A DNA stretch of 38,161 bases, from positions 1 through 38,161 of the forward strand of contig CAINDG010000005.1 of assembly GCA_903847315.1 (NCBI GenBank), read 5' to 3'. Shown one piece after another: positions 1 to 9,029 of this stretch. The translations under genes were made by a program, and so were the position numbers. Position 1 is the stretch's first letter; every line of letters begins with the position of its first letter. This stretch comes from an uncultured Planctomycetota bacterium. Its GTDB lineage: Bacteria > Planctomycetota > Phycisphaerae > Sedimentisphaerales > UBA12454. The notes beneath the pieces are model-generated. The model made no database searches and was not told the origin of the DNA. It saw only the letters and a program-made list of their open reading frames with translations.

Positions 1-586
<586 letters not shown>

Positions 587-594
587 AGGAAAAC

Positions 595-620
595 TTTAAT
601 CTCCCTCATAGGAGATTAAA
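595..620 (+). other. Hairpin in 16S trailer
   Basis: A perfect 10-bp stem, TTTAATCTCC (595-604) with GGAGATTAAA (611-620), has a 6-nt loop and begins 12 nt after the 16S 3' end. There is no T-run behind it, so it is more likely a processing or spacing structure in the trailer than a terminator (inference). It also carries a CTCC/GGAG pair resembling the Shine-Dalgarno/anti-Shine-Dalgarno sequences. Confidence 0.5.
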
Positions 621-664
621 AAGTCAGACATTTTCGCTGCCGTGGAACAACTGTTAGTGATATT

Positions 665-697
665 AAAGGCCTGTCCGCAAGGACAGGCCTTTTTTTA
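665..697 (+). terminator. Rho-independent terminator of the 16S transcript
   Basis: A stem of AAAGGCCTGTCC (665-676) with GGACAGGCCTTT (681-692), a GCAA tetraloop, and a T-run through 696 make a textbook intrinsic terminator. It ends the 16S transcript well before any further RNA gene. Confidence 0.93.
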
Positions 698-713
698 TGC
701 GCAAAATCGCTGA

Positions 714-728
714 TCCGCCTACGGCGGA
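714..728. repeat. Short palindromic repeat
   Basis: The palindrome TCCGCC-TAC-GGCGGA sits just after the 16S terminator, flanked by CAAAAT and ATTTTG that extend the inverted symmetry. A degenerate relative (CCACCTACGGCGGA) lies near 2022-2036. It looks like a short dispersed intergenic repeat. Confidence 0.6.
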
Positions 729-844
729 CAATTTTGGTTGAGTTTGAAAAGATAAAGAGATAAAATTTTGTCAGACAATGAGAAGCAACAGAGGAAAATT
801 AAATATCAAATATCAAAAAGTAAAATGACATATTAAAAATTAAA

Positions 845-1927
845 ATGAGTAGAAAACAAAAAATATTTCTGCTGGTTTCTATCTTTTGCTTTGTTGGTCT
901 GATTTTGGGACTCCACTTAAGCAATTGGAATGTGCAATTGGTAGGGCAGATACTATGGCAGGGCAGTACAAAATTTCATCTGCCTAAAGATTATTCAACA
1001 CTTCGTAATACGGACAAGATTGGTTTCTGGGTAACTATAGCCGGAGCTGTTCTTACGACATTTTTTGGTATTATCAGCCTTCATAATCCTACAAAAAAAT
1101 TGGGTAAGAAAATTGATGTGATGAGTAGTACACTGGGGCGAATAGACAAGCAGTTGCAAGATGACCAAGGTGAACAGGATAAAAGTAAAAGCGAGCAGCA
1201 AGTTTCCACGCCGAAACAGGGAGAAGTCCTGCGTCTCATGTTTGACGACAAATATGCCCCGGTTGGTGGTCGCTACGCAGTGTCCCTATTCATGAACGAC
1301 CTGTCGCGAATTCATGCCCGCACAGGCTCCATGCCGTCCTACGAGATAAACGTCAAAGGCTACACCGACACCCGCTTAGAACTCGAACATCTCGAAGACA
1401 ACCTGTCCAACAACGCGGACGCACAAACCCGGCGATTCGAGTTGCGCCGGGCCGTGGACAATAAACGAGTAAGCGGAGGTCTTCCCGTTGATCTTTACAT
1501 CGCAGAGGCAATCGGCATTTCGGCGCGACAATTGAGGCCAGGCCGACTAGTGTGGATTAATAAACACGAGCAATATGTGGACTCTTTCATGACGTTCATC
1601 TCCCTACTTGCGGATGGATGGCCGCAGCCAAGCGATCCGTTCGACATCTTCCCTCTTGAGGAAACCGGTAACTGGTATGCGCGTATGTACTTAACAGAGC
1701 CAGAAATCGATACACTATTGAGCACTGAGGGTTGCCCCAGCGTGCATCATCTGACACGCGAATGGGGATTGCGCGTAATGGACTGCCCTATGGATATAGT
1801 TCAGAAACGTGTCATCCCCGGCCTTCTTCAGTCCTATCTTTTCTGGAGGTCAAGTCGACCGGAGCAACTTCCGGATGAGGATCAGTACTTTAGAGATATG
1901 TCGAAGTACGGCATTGGTTTGCATTAG
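845..1927 (+). CDS. Unrecognised membrane-anchored protein
   Basis: I do not recognise this 360-residue protein. Two hydrophobic segments are visible (about residues 7-25 and 58-80), followed by a polar linker rich in K, D, Q and E (about 98-125) and a soluble domain to the C-terminus. The likely topology is two membrane helices with a large soluble C-terminal part. There is no Shine-Dalgarno sequence, and the ATG follows an AT-rich low-complexity stretch (785-844), so the start is uncertain. The first 350 nt are AT-rich while the soluble domain from about 1200 is clearly richer in G+C, which hints at a fusion of two sources. The stop is TAG, showing that TAG serves as a normal stop here. Confidence 0.65.
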   Translation: MSRKQKIFLLVSIFCFVGLILGLHLSNWNVQLVGQILWQGSTKFHLPKDYSTLRNTDKIGFWVTIAGAVLTTFFGIISLHNPTKKLGKKIDVMSSTLGRIDKQLQDDQGEQDKSKSEQQVSTPKQGEVLRLMFDDKYAPVGGRYAVSLFMNDLSRIHARTGSMPSYEINVKGYTDTRLELEHLEDNLSNNADAQTRRFELRRAVDNKRVSGGLPVDLYIAEAIGISARQLRPGRLVWINKHEQYVDSFMTFISLLADGWPQPSDPFDIFPLEETGNWYARMYLTEPEIDTLLSTEGCPSVHHLTREWGLRVMDCPMDIVQKRVIPGLLQSYLFWRSSRPEQLPDEDQYFRDMSKYGIGLH

Positions 1928-1982
1928 GGTCGGTGTTTGCCTTTTTCTGCTGTTATACGGCTTCGCCTTAAAACAAACGAAC

Positions 1983-2115
1983 CCTGCCAAGGTGTTGGCA
2001 GGCCTAACCACGACACGAATATTCCACCTACGGCGGATAAATCTCAGTTTTGAGTTGAGGAATGCGACCCCCGCAGTTTCCTTCGCTGCGGCGAAGAAAA
2101 CTAAGCGCGGGGGTC
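1983..2115. repeat. Cluster of palindromic intergenic repeats
   Basis: The 1928-2366 spacer has no intact gene. It holds a perfect palindrome CCTGCCAA-GGTG-TTGGCAGG (1983-2002), a degenerate CCGCCTACGGCGG-type repeat near 2022-2036, and a long nested hairpin with outer arms GACCCCCGC (2066-2074) and GCGGGGGTC (2107-2115) and inner arms around CTTCGC/GCGAAG. None is followed by a T-run on the plus strand, so they look like dispersed repeats rather than terminators. Confidence 0.6.
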
Positions 2116-2133
2116 TGCGCTGTGGCTCCGACA

Positions 2134-2283
2134 GCGGAAAACACAAAAAATGGAAGGCGACGCTTTGCCATAAGGGAAGGAAAATACATTTAGGATACTT
2201 CGAAAATGAAATAGACGCGCGATAAGGCGGCGAAACTGTTTAGAGGTAAATTCGCGGTTTTAAACTTTGAAGACGAAAAGTGA
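2134..2283 (+). pseudogene. AP2-domain protein fragment, frameshifted
   Basis: Reading 2134-2222 gives a stretch containing KWKATLCHKGRKIHLGYF, which matches the start of an AP2/ERF-type DNA-binding domain (beta strands, HLGYF motif). The frame then hits TAA at 2223. The next frame from 2221 continues the same domain as DKAAKLFRGKFAVLNFEDEK and ends with TGA at 2281. The expected AxAY segment between the halves is missing, so a small deletion plus frameshift broke it. In bacteria such domains usually belong to mobile HNH endonucleases or integrase-like proteins. Nothing recognisable remains upstream. Confidence 0.7.
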
Positions 2284-2366
2284 GAAGAGTGTGAAAAGTA
2301 AGAAAGGTGTGAAAAGGAGACAATTTTGGATTACAAATTCGGGAGAAATCTGATAAATTGTCCGTT

Positions 2367-4451
2367 ATGAGCAGGATACGATTGAAATCCAGAAGAGAAA
2401 TAGGTTGGGAACTTGTGCCGGATAAGGCAACAGGCAATATCAAACTGCTGGTGATTCTGTCGGCAGTTGTTTGCATCGCAGTTCTTGGGGCGCACTGGCG
2501 GGCGCTGTCGGCACAGGCGATAACATTCGACGACAATCAGTATTTTACCGAGAATCCTCTGGTGCAGAATCCAAGTCCGGCCTCGGCAAGGCGATTTCTA
2601 TCGGAGGTATTAAAACCATCGACCGTGGATGGTTATTATCAGCCGCTTACAATGATTTCACTGATGTTTGATTACGCGCTCGGCGGACGGGAAAATAATT
2701 TACTGCCGGTTCATCGCACAAGTTTAATTCTGCATATTATAAACACCGCACTGGTAATTATTTTTATTTATCTTTTGTTCGGCGTGCCGTGGACAGCGGC
2801 GGCTGCGGGATTGCTTTTCGGACTGCATCCTATGACAGTCGAGACAATCGCGTGGGTTGGTGAACGAAAGACGCTGCTGGCGGCGTTTTTTGCGCTGTGG
2901 AGTCTTATTTTTTATGTTCGATTTTCGCGCAAATATAGTTTGAAATTTTATTTCGGCTGTCTTGCTGCGTACATACTGGCGTTGATGTCCAAGCCTACCA
3001 GTGTTCCATTGCCGATGCTGATGGTGCTGCTGGATTACTGGCCATTGAGACGATTGAGTTGGCGGACAATTATAGAGAAGATACCGCTTTTTGTTATTGG
3101 CGGAATCTTTGCGATAATAACTGTTATCTCGCAGAAAAGCACCGCGGCTTTAGTAACACCAGGCGGATATGATTTGCAGCGTATTGTATTGATTCTTTGC
3201 CATAACATAATTTTTTACCCGGCCAAAATGCTGTGTTCTGTCAATTTATCGTCGAATTATATTTTTCCGGAGCCAATGAATTTATCAAATCCGGCGGTGC
3301 TTTTTGGCGTTATGGGGACTTGTGTTCTTATTCCTTTACTGCTGATTTCGCTGCGGTGGACGCGAGGGGCTGTAACAGGTTGGTTATTTTTCTTTATAGC
3401 GATTTTACCAACTATGCAGATACTGCGGTTCAGCAACGTTATCGCATCGGATAAGTTTGCGTATCTGCCTGCAGCCGGACTACTGGCAGCACTGGCGGCA
3501 TTTCTCGGCTGGTTTTGTAATGCCGGCGGTGCCGGTAAGTATAACAAACGATGTCTGGCAACGGTGCTGGTTGTATTGATATTGGGCGGCGCCGAGGCGA
3601 CTGCCACAGTGAAATATCTGGGAGACTGGCGTAATACAATTAGTCTTTATGAACATATGTTGTCTCTGACACCGAACTCACCGTCGCTACACTTCGATAT
3701 TGCTAATGCACTTGTGGAACAGGGCAGGACGGAGGAATCTATTAGTCATTATCGTCGTGCACTGGCAATCGAGCTTGAAACGCCTGAGTCTGTGCCGCCG
3801 GATTTTTATATTACAGCCCATTTCAATCTGGCAAATACTCTTAAATCGATTGGCAAAGCTGAAGAAGCCATTTACCACTACAATCAGGCCATAGGTTACT
3901 ATCGCCGAGCGATTCTGGTCCAGCCGAATAAACAAAAAATCCCGGTCAAGCTGGCCAGGGTTCTGACTAATTTGGCCAATTTATATTCGGAGCAGGGAAA
4001 ATCACAGGAAGCGATTAAGTACTGTCGTGAGGCGATACAATTCAACCCTAACTCGGCCATTGCTTACAATAACCTGGGGTGGGAACTGAAAAACATAAAA
4101 GAACCTAATGAAGCGGTGGTATATTTTCGCAAGGCATTGAGTCTGAATCCTGAGATGGTGCCTGCCCTGGTTGGTATGGCCCAGATTCTTTCAACGCATC
4201 CAAAACCACAAAACCGTGAACCTGAAAGTGCAGTTGGTTTTGCGGCGCGGGCGGCAGAAATAACGGGATATCGTGAAGTTCCGGTTTTGGAAACATTAGC
4301 CTCGGCTTACGCGGCGGCAGGCCGATTCGACAAAGCCGTGGAAATCATACAAAAAGCTCTTGAGTTAGCGATTAACAGACGTGATGATATTATGGCCAAC
4401 CGTATTCGTGAACAGCTCAAGCAGTATCAGCATTCTGAGAAAGGAAACTAA
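2367..4451 (+). CDS. Membrane protein with TMTC-like N-terminus and TPR repeats
   Basis: About the first 420 residues are a multi-pass membrane domain and the rest (from about residue 434) holds five or six tetratricopeptide repeats. The N-terminus has an aspartate pair after the first membrane helix (FDDNQYFTENP), a HPMTVETIAW loop and a KPTSVPLP loop, the pattern of the TMTC/DUF1736 group of GT-C-like proteins, some of which are O-mannosyltransferases in animals. A glycosyltransferase role is therefore possible but unproven here. ATG at 2367 is preferred over the in-frame TTG at 2358; a clear Shine-Dalgarno sequence is missing in either case. Its stop codon overlaps the start of the next gene by one base, so the two are probably translated together. 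Confidence 0.8.
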   Translation: MSRIRLKSRREIGWELVPDKATGNIKLLVILSAVVCIAVLGAHWRALSAQAITFDDNQYFTENPLVQNPSPASARRFLSEVLKPSTVDGYYQPLTMISLMFDYALGGRENNLLPVHRTSLILHIINTALVIIFIYLLFGVPWTAAAAGLLFGLHPMTVETIAWVGERKTLLAAFFALWSLIFYVRFSRKYSLKFYFGCLAAYILALMSKPTSVPLPMLMVLLDYWPLRRLSWRTIIEKIPLFVIGGIFAIITVISQKSTAALVTPGGYDLQRIVLILCHNIIFYPAKMLCSVNLSSNYIFPEPMNLSNPAVLFGVMGTCVLIPLLLISLRWTRGAVTGWLFFFIAILPTMQILRFSNVIASDKFAYLPAAGLLAALAAFLGWFCNAGGAGKYNKRCLATVLVVLILGGAEATATVKYLGDWRNTISLYEHMLSLTPNSPSLHFDIANALVEQGRTEESISHYRRALAIELETPESVPPDFYITAHFNLANTLKSIGKAEEAIYHYNQAIGYYRRAILVQPNKQKIPVKLARVLTNLANLYSEQGKSQEAIKYCREAIQFNPNSAIAYNNLGWELKNIKEPNEAVVYFRKALSLNPEMVPALVGMAQILSTHPKPQNREPESAVGFAARAAEITGYREVPVLETLASAYAAAGRFDKAVEIIQKALELAINRRDDIMANRIREQLKQYQHSEKGN

Positions 4452-5443
4452 TGGCGGGGAAAATACGATGGGGGATTGTCGGGACCGGGCGAATAGCGCA
4501 TCTGTTTGCGCAGGGACTCGGCGCGCTTAAAGATGCTCAAATTATGGCGGTATCGTCACGGACGAAAGAGACGGCTGAGAAATTCGCTGCGGAATTCGGC
4601 GTTCCAAATCGGCATATCGGGGCAGAGTCCCTGGCACTGGATAAAGACGTTGATGTTGTCTATATAGCGACGCCGCACCCGATGCATAAGGACGATACTA
4701 TCAAGTGCCTCAAAGGCGGCAAGGCGGTGCTGTGCGAAAAAGCGTTTGCGATGAATGTTTCGGAAGCGACGCAAATGATTGGGGCCGCGAAAGAAAAAGG
4801 GTTGTTTCTGATGGAGGCGATGTGGATGTATTTTTTCCCTGCGATGGCGGAGATTCGCCGGTTTGTCGCGGCAGGGGCTATCGGGGAAATCCGGCTGGTG
4901 CAAGCCAACTTTTGCTTTCGGAAGGAATGGCAGCCGCAAGGCGCAAAGCTGAATCCGGCACTCGGCGGCGGGGCGCTGCTCGATGTCGGCGTTTATAATA
5001 TCGCACTGGCTCAAATGATATACGGCAAAGAACCTGTGCGAATAAGCAGTATGGCGCATATAGGGCAAACAGGCGTCGATGAGCAATCGTCAATGATTTT
5101 CGGATATGAGGGTGGGGCAATGGCGGTGCTGACGTGCGCGGTTCGTACGGAAACGCCTCTTGAGGCGGCGATTTATGGAACCAATGGCTATATAAAAATA
5201 CCGCATAAGTTTTTTCAGCCTGATAAAATCATTGTGAAGGCAGGACAGGAGCGGGAGAAAGAAATCAAATTCGAACGGCTCGGAAACGGCTATAATTACG
5301 AGGCCGCGGAAGTTATGCAATGTCTGCGCGAGGGCAAAATGGAAAGTTTAATTATGCCGCTGGATACGAGCATGGCTATTATGAGGACAATGGACAGTAT
5401 CCGGCAGCAGTGGAATCTTGTCTATCCGATGGAGAAAAATTAA
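4451..5443 (+). CDS. Gfo/Idh/MocA family NAD(P)-dependent oxidoreductase
   Basis: This 330-residue protein has the family's Rossmann fold at its start (GIVGTGRIA, residues 8-16) and the conserved lysine motif as CEKAF near residue 95, where most members have EKP. The C-terminal half has the usual alpha/beta dimer domain with GGGALLDVGVY. The arrangement is closest to the dihydrodiol/sugar dehydrogenase branch, which oxidises or reduces cyclic polyols and sugars with NAD(P). The substrate cannot be told. It starts at the ATG of TAATG, overlapping the upstream TPR membrane gene by one base, and ends 3 nt before a convergent gene. Confidence 0.9.
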   Translation: MAGKIRWGIVGTGRIAHLFAQGLGALKDAQIMAVSSRTKETAEKFAAEFGVPNRHIGAESLALDKDVDVVYIATPHPMHKDDTIKCLKGGKAVLCEKAFAMNVSEATQMIGAAKEKGLFLMEAMWMYFFPAMAEIRRFVAAGAIGEIRLVQANFCFRKEWQPQGAKLNPALGGGALLDVGVYNIALAQMIYGKEPVRISSMAHIGQTGVDEQSSMIFGYEGGAMAVLTCAVRTETPLEAAIYGTNGYIKIPHKFFQPDKIIVKAGQEREKEIKFERLGNGYNYEAAEVMQCLREGKMESLIMPLDTSMAIMRTMDSIRQQWNLVYPMEKN

Positions 5444-5446
5444 AAG

Positions 5447-5656
5447 CTATTTCGAGAAATAATTGGCCCTGACCCAGTTAAAGTTCAAAATAAAGTGCAG
5501 GGCAAGGAGACCAATAAAAATCGCCCCGCCGGTCTTGTGAAAGATTTCAAATGCCGAGGGAGAGAGACTATCGCGGAATATTACGGTTATCGCCTGGTTG
5601 ACGAAAAAGACCAGCAGAATGGGATTGAGAATTTTAAGCGCAGTATTTCTCTTCAT
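5447..5656 (-). CDS. Small membrane protein, DUF4405-like
   Basis: This 69-residue protein has two hydrophobic helices (about 8-26 and 41-60). A histidine (HKTGGAIF) stands before the second helix and another inside it (LHFILNFNW), resembling the DUF4405/cytochrome b-like minimal unit where histidines may bind haem. The start has AAGGA about 9 nt upstream. It lies 23 nt downstream of the SPFH gene on the same strand and probably shares its transcript. The assignment rests on pattern only. Confidence 0.6.
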   Translation of the reverse strand: MKRNTALKILNPILLVFFVNQAITVIFRDSLSPSAFEIFHKTGGAIFIGLLALHFILNFNWVRANYFSK

Positions 5657-5679
5657 AGCCGTTATCCTTCAATAAACAA

Positions 5680-6543
5680 TTATTCATTCCCCGGTTTTTT
5701 AATCGGCAGGACGCCCGCCATTTCGCCGATAACGTTGACCAGTTCGCAATTCGAAGGAATGACAATCTTTGCATTATTCTTCAGCGCCTTTTCAACCATT
5801 TCAAGCTTTCTGAGTATCTGGGCGTTGCCTATGAAATATTTATCGGCGGCATCGTTAACGAGCCTTATGGCCTCGGCTTCGCCTTCGGCGGCAAGAATCT
5901 TTGCCTGTCTTATGCCTTCGGCTTTCTTAATCTCGGCTCTTTTTTGGCCGTCGGCTTCTCTTTCCATCGCATTTGCAAAATCGAGGGCGGCAACTTTTTC
6001 ATTCTCGGCCTTGACGACCTTGTTCATTGTTTCCTGAACGTCTTTGGGCGGGTCGATTTCCTTCAGTTCGGTACGCACAATTTCCATACCCCAGCTTCCT
6101 GTTTCCTTTGCAAGTGTGGAAAGAAGCTCGCCGTTGATTTTGTCTCTTTCGCTGTTGGCGGATTTGAGCGTCAATGTGCCTATGATGTTTCTCAGGGTTG
6201 TTCTGGCAAGATTGACAATCTGCCACTGATAATTATAGACATTGTATTGAGAACTTTTGACGCATTCCTCATCGGCTTTGACTTTATAGTAAACCTGCGC
6301 ATCGACCTTTGCGTTGAGGTTATCGTTGGTGATTATTTCCTGAGGCTGAGCATCCACCATTTGCTCGGTAATATTTACCTGAATCATTCTCTCTATTCCG
6401 GGAAGGACCCAGTTAAAACCGGGGCTGGCAAATCTGTTATATTTACCGAATCTTTCGATAAGTCCTCTGTGAGTGGGGCGAACAATTCTTATGCCGGCCA
6501 GGAAAAGAAATACGACAATACCAATTGGAATAACCCAAACCAT
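5680..6543 (-). CDS. SPFH-domain (stomatin/prohibitin) membrane protein
   Basis: The 287-residue protein starts with one membrane helix (residues 1-20), followed by the SPFH/band 7 domain. Landmarks are RPTHRGLIERFGKY, SPGFNWVLPGIERM and the TLKSANSERDKING region. A charged coiled coil rich in Ala, Glu and Lys follows (about 160-225). This is the layout of stomatin/QmcA-type proteins, which form large membrane-bound rings and organise membrane microdomains or restrain proteases. The start is firm: AAGGAGG lies 5 nt before the ATG. It sits 42 nt downstream of the DUF4139 gene, probably in one operon. No NfeD partner is adjacent. Confidence 0.93.
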   Translation of the reverse strand: MVWVIPIGIVVFLFLAGIRIVRPTHRGLIERFGKYNRFASPGFNWVLPGIERMIQVNITEQMVDAQPQEIITNDNLNAKVDAQVYYKVKADEECVKSSQYNVYNYQWQIVNLARTTLRNIIGTLTLKSANSERDKINGELLSTLAKETGSWGMEIVRTELKEIDPPKDVQETMNKVVKAENEKVAALDFANAMEREADGQKRAEIKKAEGIRQAKILAAEGEAEAIRLVNDAADKYFIGNAQILRKLEMVEKALKNNAKIVIPSNCELVNVIGEMAGVLPIKKPGNE

Positions 6544-6585
6544 AAAAGCCTCCTTAAAATTTTTATTTAAATATTTAATTCATTA

Positions 6586-7977
6586 TTACCATTTTTGAGT
6601 CGCGGAATATTCGAGAGTCGCGACTGTATTAGCGGCGATTTCAACTGTAAAGCGAGCAGTCGTTGCATCTTTTTTGATATTCTTATGAGTCGAGTCCTCT
6701 ATTTTCCAGTTGACCCAGGAAGGAAATTTCTCATCGACAAAAACTGTTACGGCTGAATCCTTGCGATTTCGTAATTCGATTGAGTGCTTTTCCCATCGCA
6801 TTCTGCGGTCGACCTTACTGTCAACAAGTTTGTATTCAGCGGCGATATCGAATGCATCGCCGATATAAAGCGACAGTTTTTCATCTTTAGGTGTATGGTC
6901 TATCAGGTCTTCGCCGACAAATTCGAGAGAACCGTCGGTGTCTTTCTTAAAGACGCGAACTTTGCCTTTGGGCAGGGCAATGCCGAGGCCGTGTTCCTTT
7001 TTATTTTCAAACTCAAATTTTATCTGAACTTTTTTGTCATTCTTGTCTCGTTCATAGAGGTAAATTTTCTTCGCGGGAATGTTTTGGACGGGAGTTATAA
7101 ATTCAATCTGTTTAGTCTGATTATTATTTATTGTGCTCGTGCGGCCGAGCGTATAAATATGATATTCCATAAAAGGCTTTTCCTCAAAGGCCTGCTCGCT
7201 AAGGGGCATTCCCGCCGCTTTATACATATACGTCCTTATCGGCGGCGGAGACGCTTCGATACGTCTTACATCGCCGGCGATAAGTTTAATTGTCGCGTCT
7301 TTATATGTTGCGCCGCTTCTGTTATCGATTGTTACCCAGCCGCTGAGGTCGAGCATATTATCAGAGGCGTTAAGAATCGCTGAATAATCCGCGTTCCAGC
7401 CGATGTCGGCCGTGGTATATGCAACCTGACAGTTTTCTTTGCCGGCGGTTTCGGATTGTGCCAGCCAGATAAGCGTCGGCTTTGTAACCAAATCGTTGGG
7501 GAGCTGCTGGAGAGAAATGTTGTCAATACCGCTTTGTGAAATTATCTCTATCAGGCCGCTTTCATTTTTGATTATCAGATTATTGTCTCTTGCGGCCAAA
7601 AGAACGCCGCCCACATCCTTACCCTGGTCGGCGCCGCTGCCTTTGATTGAGACGACAACCGGCTTGTCTATATAACGCTTCAGCAGGCTTTCTGTTCCGA
7701 CGAGGTCGTATTCGTAGTTCTGCTCAAGGATAGATATTTTGCCCGGCGACGAAATGCACTGAAAACTTACACTGGTCGGGTCGATAGACGAGGCGACATC
7801 GGTAAATCTTATTGTGTTAAGACCTTTGTCGAAAACTATGGGACGATGCTCCTTGATGACAGCAAAATTGCTGTTATAGACGGTAACCGCTACGGAATTG
7901 CCTTCCGGCGAGGATTCTTTAGCTGCCAGAGGAGCGGAAAGAATAAGAATTATCAGTAATGAAAGTATTGTTCTCAT
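6586..7977 (-). CDS. DUF4139 domain-containing exported protein
   Basis: The 463-residue protein has a signal peptide (about residues 1-19, ending LAAKE). It then shows the pattern of DUF4139 proteins: an N-terminal VTVYNSNFAVIKE strand, a central WNADYSAILN segment with VTIDNRSGATYKDA, and a C-terminal beta domain with KVDRRMRWEKHSIELRNRK. Members of this family are secreted or periplasmic and their biochemical role is not established. The start has GGAGGT 6-7 nt before the ATG. It is the first gene of the set DUF4139, SPFH, DUF4405-like and lies 73 nt after the polyprenyl synthase gene, with which it might share a transcript. Confidence 0.85.
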   Translation of the reverse strand: MRTILSLLIILILSAPLAAKESSPEGNSVAVTVYNSNFAVIKEHRPIVFDKGLNTIRFTDVASSIDPTSVSFQCISSPGKISILEQNYEYDLVGTESLLKRYIDKPVVVSIKGSGADQGKDVGGVLLAARDNNLIIKNESGLIEIISQSGIDNISLQQLPNDLVTKPTLIWLAQSETAGKENCQVAYTTADIGWNADYSAILNASDNMLDLSGWVTIDNRSGATYKDATIKLIAGDVRRIEASPPPIRTYMYKAAGMPLSEQAFEEKPFMEYHIYTLGRTSTINNNQTKQIEFITPVQNIPAKKIYLYERDKNDKKVQIKFEFENKKEHGLGIALPKGKVRVFKKDTDGSLEFVGEDLIDHTPKDEKLSLYIGDAFDIAAEYKLVDSKVDRRMRWEKHSIELRNRKDSAVTVFVDEKFPSWVNWKIEDSTHKNIKKDATTARFTVEIAANTVATLEYSATQKW

Positions 7978-8050
7978 TTTTTGTACCTCCGTGAATTATC
8001 GCAGATATTCTTACACAAAAGAGAACAGGCGTAAAGAAAAATCCGGAGGA

Positions 8051-9028
8051 CTAAATGGGCAATTGTGTTGCACAAGAGATCAGTTCCTTCAGTGCTCCAG
8101 CGGAAGGATGAGAGCCAAAACGGTCAAGGGCCTGGAGGGCTTTTTGCCGGTATTGGACGGCCTGGGATTTGGCGAAGTCGATGCCTTTTACGGAATCGAG
8201 AATTGATAATATGCGGTCTATTGGCGGGGTCTGGGCGGTAAATAACGCGGTAAGCTCCTTTTTTCCGGCAGGAGACAGACGGCCAAGGGCAAAAATGACT
8301 GGCAGCGTCAGGATTTTATTGCTGAAATCCCTGCCGCCGGTCTTGCCGGTTTCGGTTTCCGTCGCGGCAATGTCGATAAGGTCATCGATTATCTGGAAAG
8401 CCAGGCCCAGATTCAGGCCGAAGTCGTATAATCCGCTGCAGGCGTTTTCGTCGGCGCCGGATATGGTTGCGCCAAGATAGGCGCAGTTGGCGAAAAAGAC
8501 AGCAGTTTTTTTTTCGATAATGTCAAGGTATTGCCCCTCGGTCAGGGCGAAATCTCCGGAACAGGTATTCTGAAGCATTTCTCCCTGGCAGATTGTCGCT
8601 GCTGTTTCGGCAAGTATCTGATTGATATCATTTCTTTGCAGAGGCGCCGCGGCCAAAAAAGCCCTGCTTAAAAGGTAATCGCCCAGCAGCACAGCGAAAT
8701 TTGCGCCCCAGAGATTATTTGCCGTTGCGTGGTGTCTGCGTCTGCAGCCATCGTCTATTACGTCGTCGTGCAGAAGCGTCGCGGCGTGAATCATCTCAAC
8801 GACCGCGGCAATTTTGATATGTATGTCGGTTATGCCGCCGAATAATCTGCTGCTTAAAAGCAGAACGGAAGCGCGAAGCATTTTGCCCTGCAGGCCGCTG
8901 ATGTAATCGATGAACGGACTGAGCCTGTCGTCGGGAGACTGGAGCTGTTTGGACAGAAAATCCCGCGTTTGCGCAAGCTCGTTGGTTATAAGCAAGGAAT
9001 ATGCGGGCGATGAATTCTGCACGGTCAT
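8051..9028 (-). CDS. Polyprenyl (long-chain isoprenyl) diphosphate synthase
   Basis: This trans-prenyltransferase condenses isopentenyl diphosphate onto an allylic primer. Both aspartate-rich motifs are visible: DDVIDD (residues 88-93) and DDLID (215-219), with RRRHHATANN after the first and GKMLRAS (48-54) carrying the substrate-binding Arg region. Its 325-residue length fits octaprenyl/nonaprenyl synthases that make quinone side chains, but chain length cannot be fixed from motifs alone. The ATG comes one base after the stop codon of the aminotransferase gene (TAAAATG), so translation is probably coupled. It is the last gene of the LolCDE-like operon. Confidence 0.92.
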   Translation of the reverse strand: MTVQNSSPAYSLLITNELAQTRDFLSKQLQSPDDRLSPFIDYISGLQGKMLRASVLLLSSRLFGGITDIHIKIAAVVEMIHAATLLHDDVIDDGCRRRHHATANNLWGANFAVLLGDYLLSRAFLAAAPLQRNDINQILAETAATICQGEMLQNTCSGDFALTEGQYLDIIEKKTAVFFANCAYLGATISGADENACSGLYDFGLNLGLAFQIIDDLIDIAATETETGKTGGRDFSNKILTLPVIFALGRLSPAGKKELTALFTAQTPPIDRILSILDSVKGIDFAKSQAVQYRQKALQALDRFGSHPSAGALKELISCATQLPI

Positions 9029-9029
9029 T

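Noticed and set aside
785-844. AT-rich run before the first gene as a promoter
   Set aside because: It is low-complexity (TAAAATTAAAA-like) with no -35/-10 pair at normal spacing; similar runs occur next to other repeats at 13318-13370 and 18111-18145.
1809-2225. 138-codon frame after the first gene
   Set aside because: It starts inside the preceding gene, runs through palindromic repeats, and only its end is meaningful, as part of the broken AP2 domain.
8043-8056. GGAGG followed by an ATG on the plus strand near 8045-8056
   Set aside because: The frame it opens is antisense to the polyprenyl synthase 3' end and stops after about 20 codons; the Shine-Dalgarno match is coincidental.
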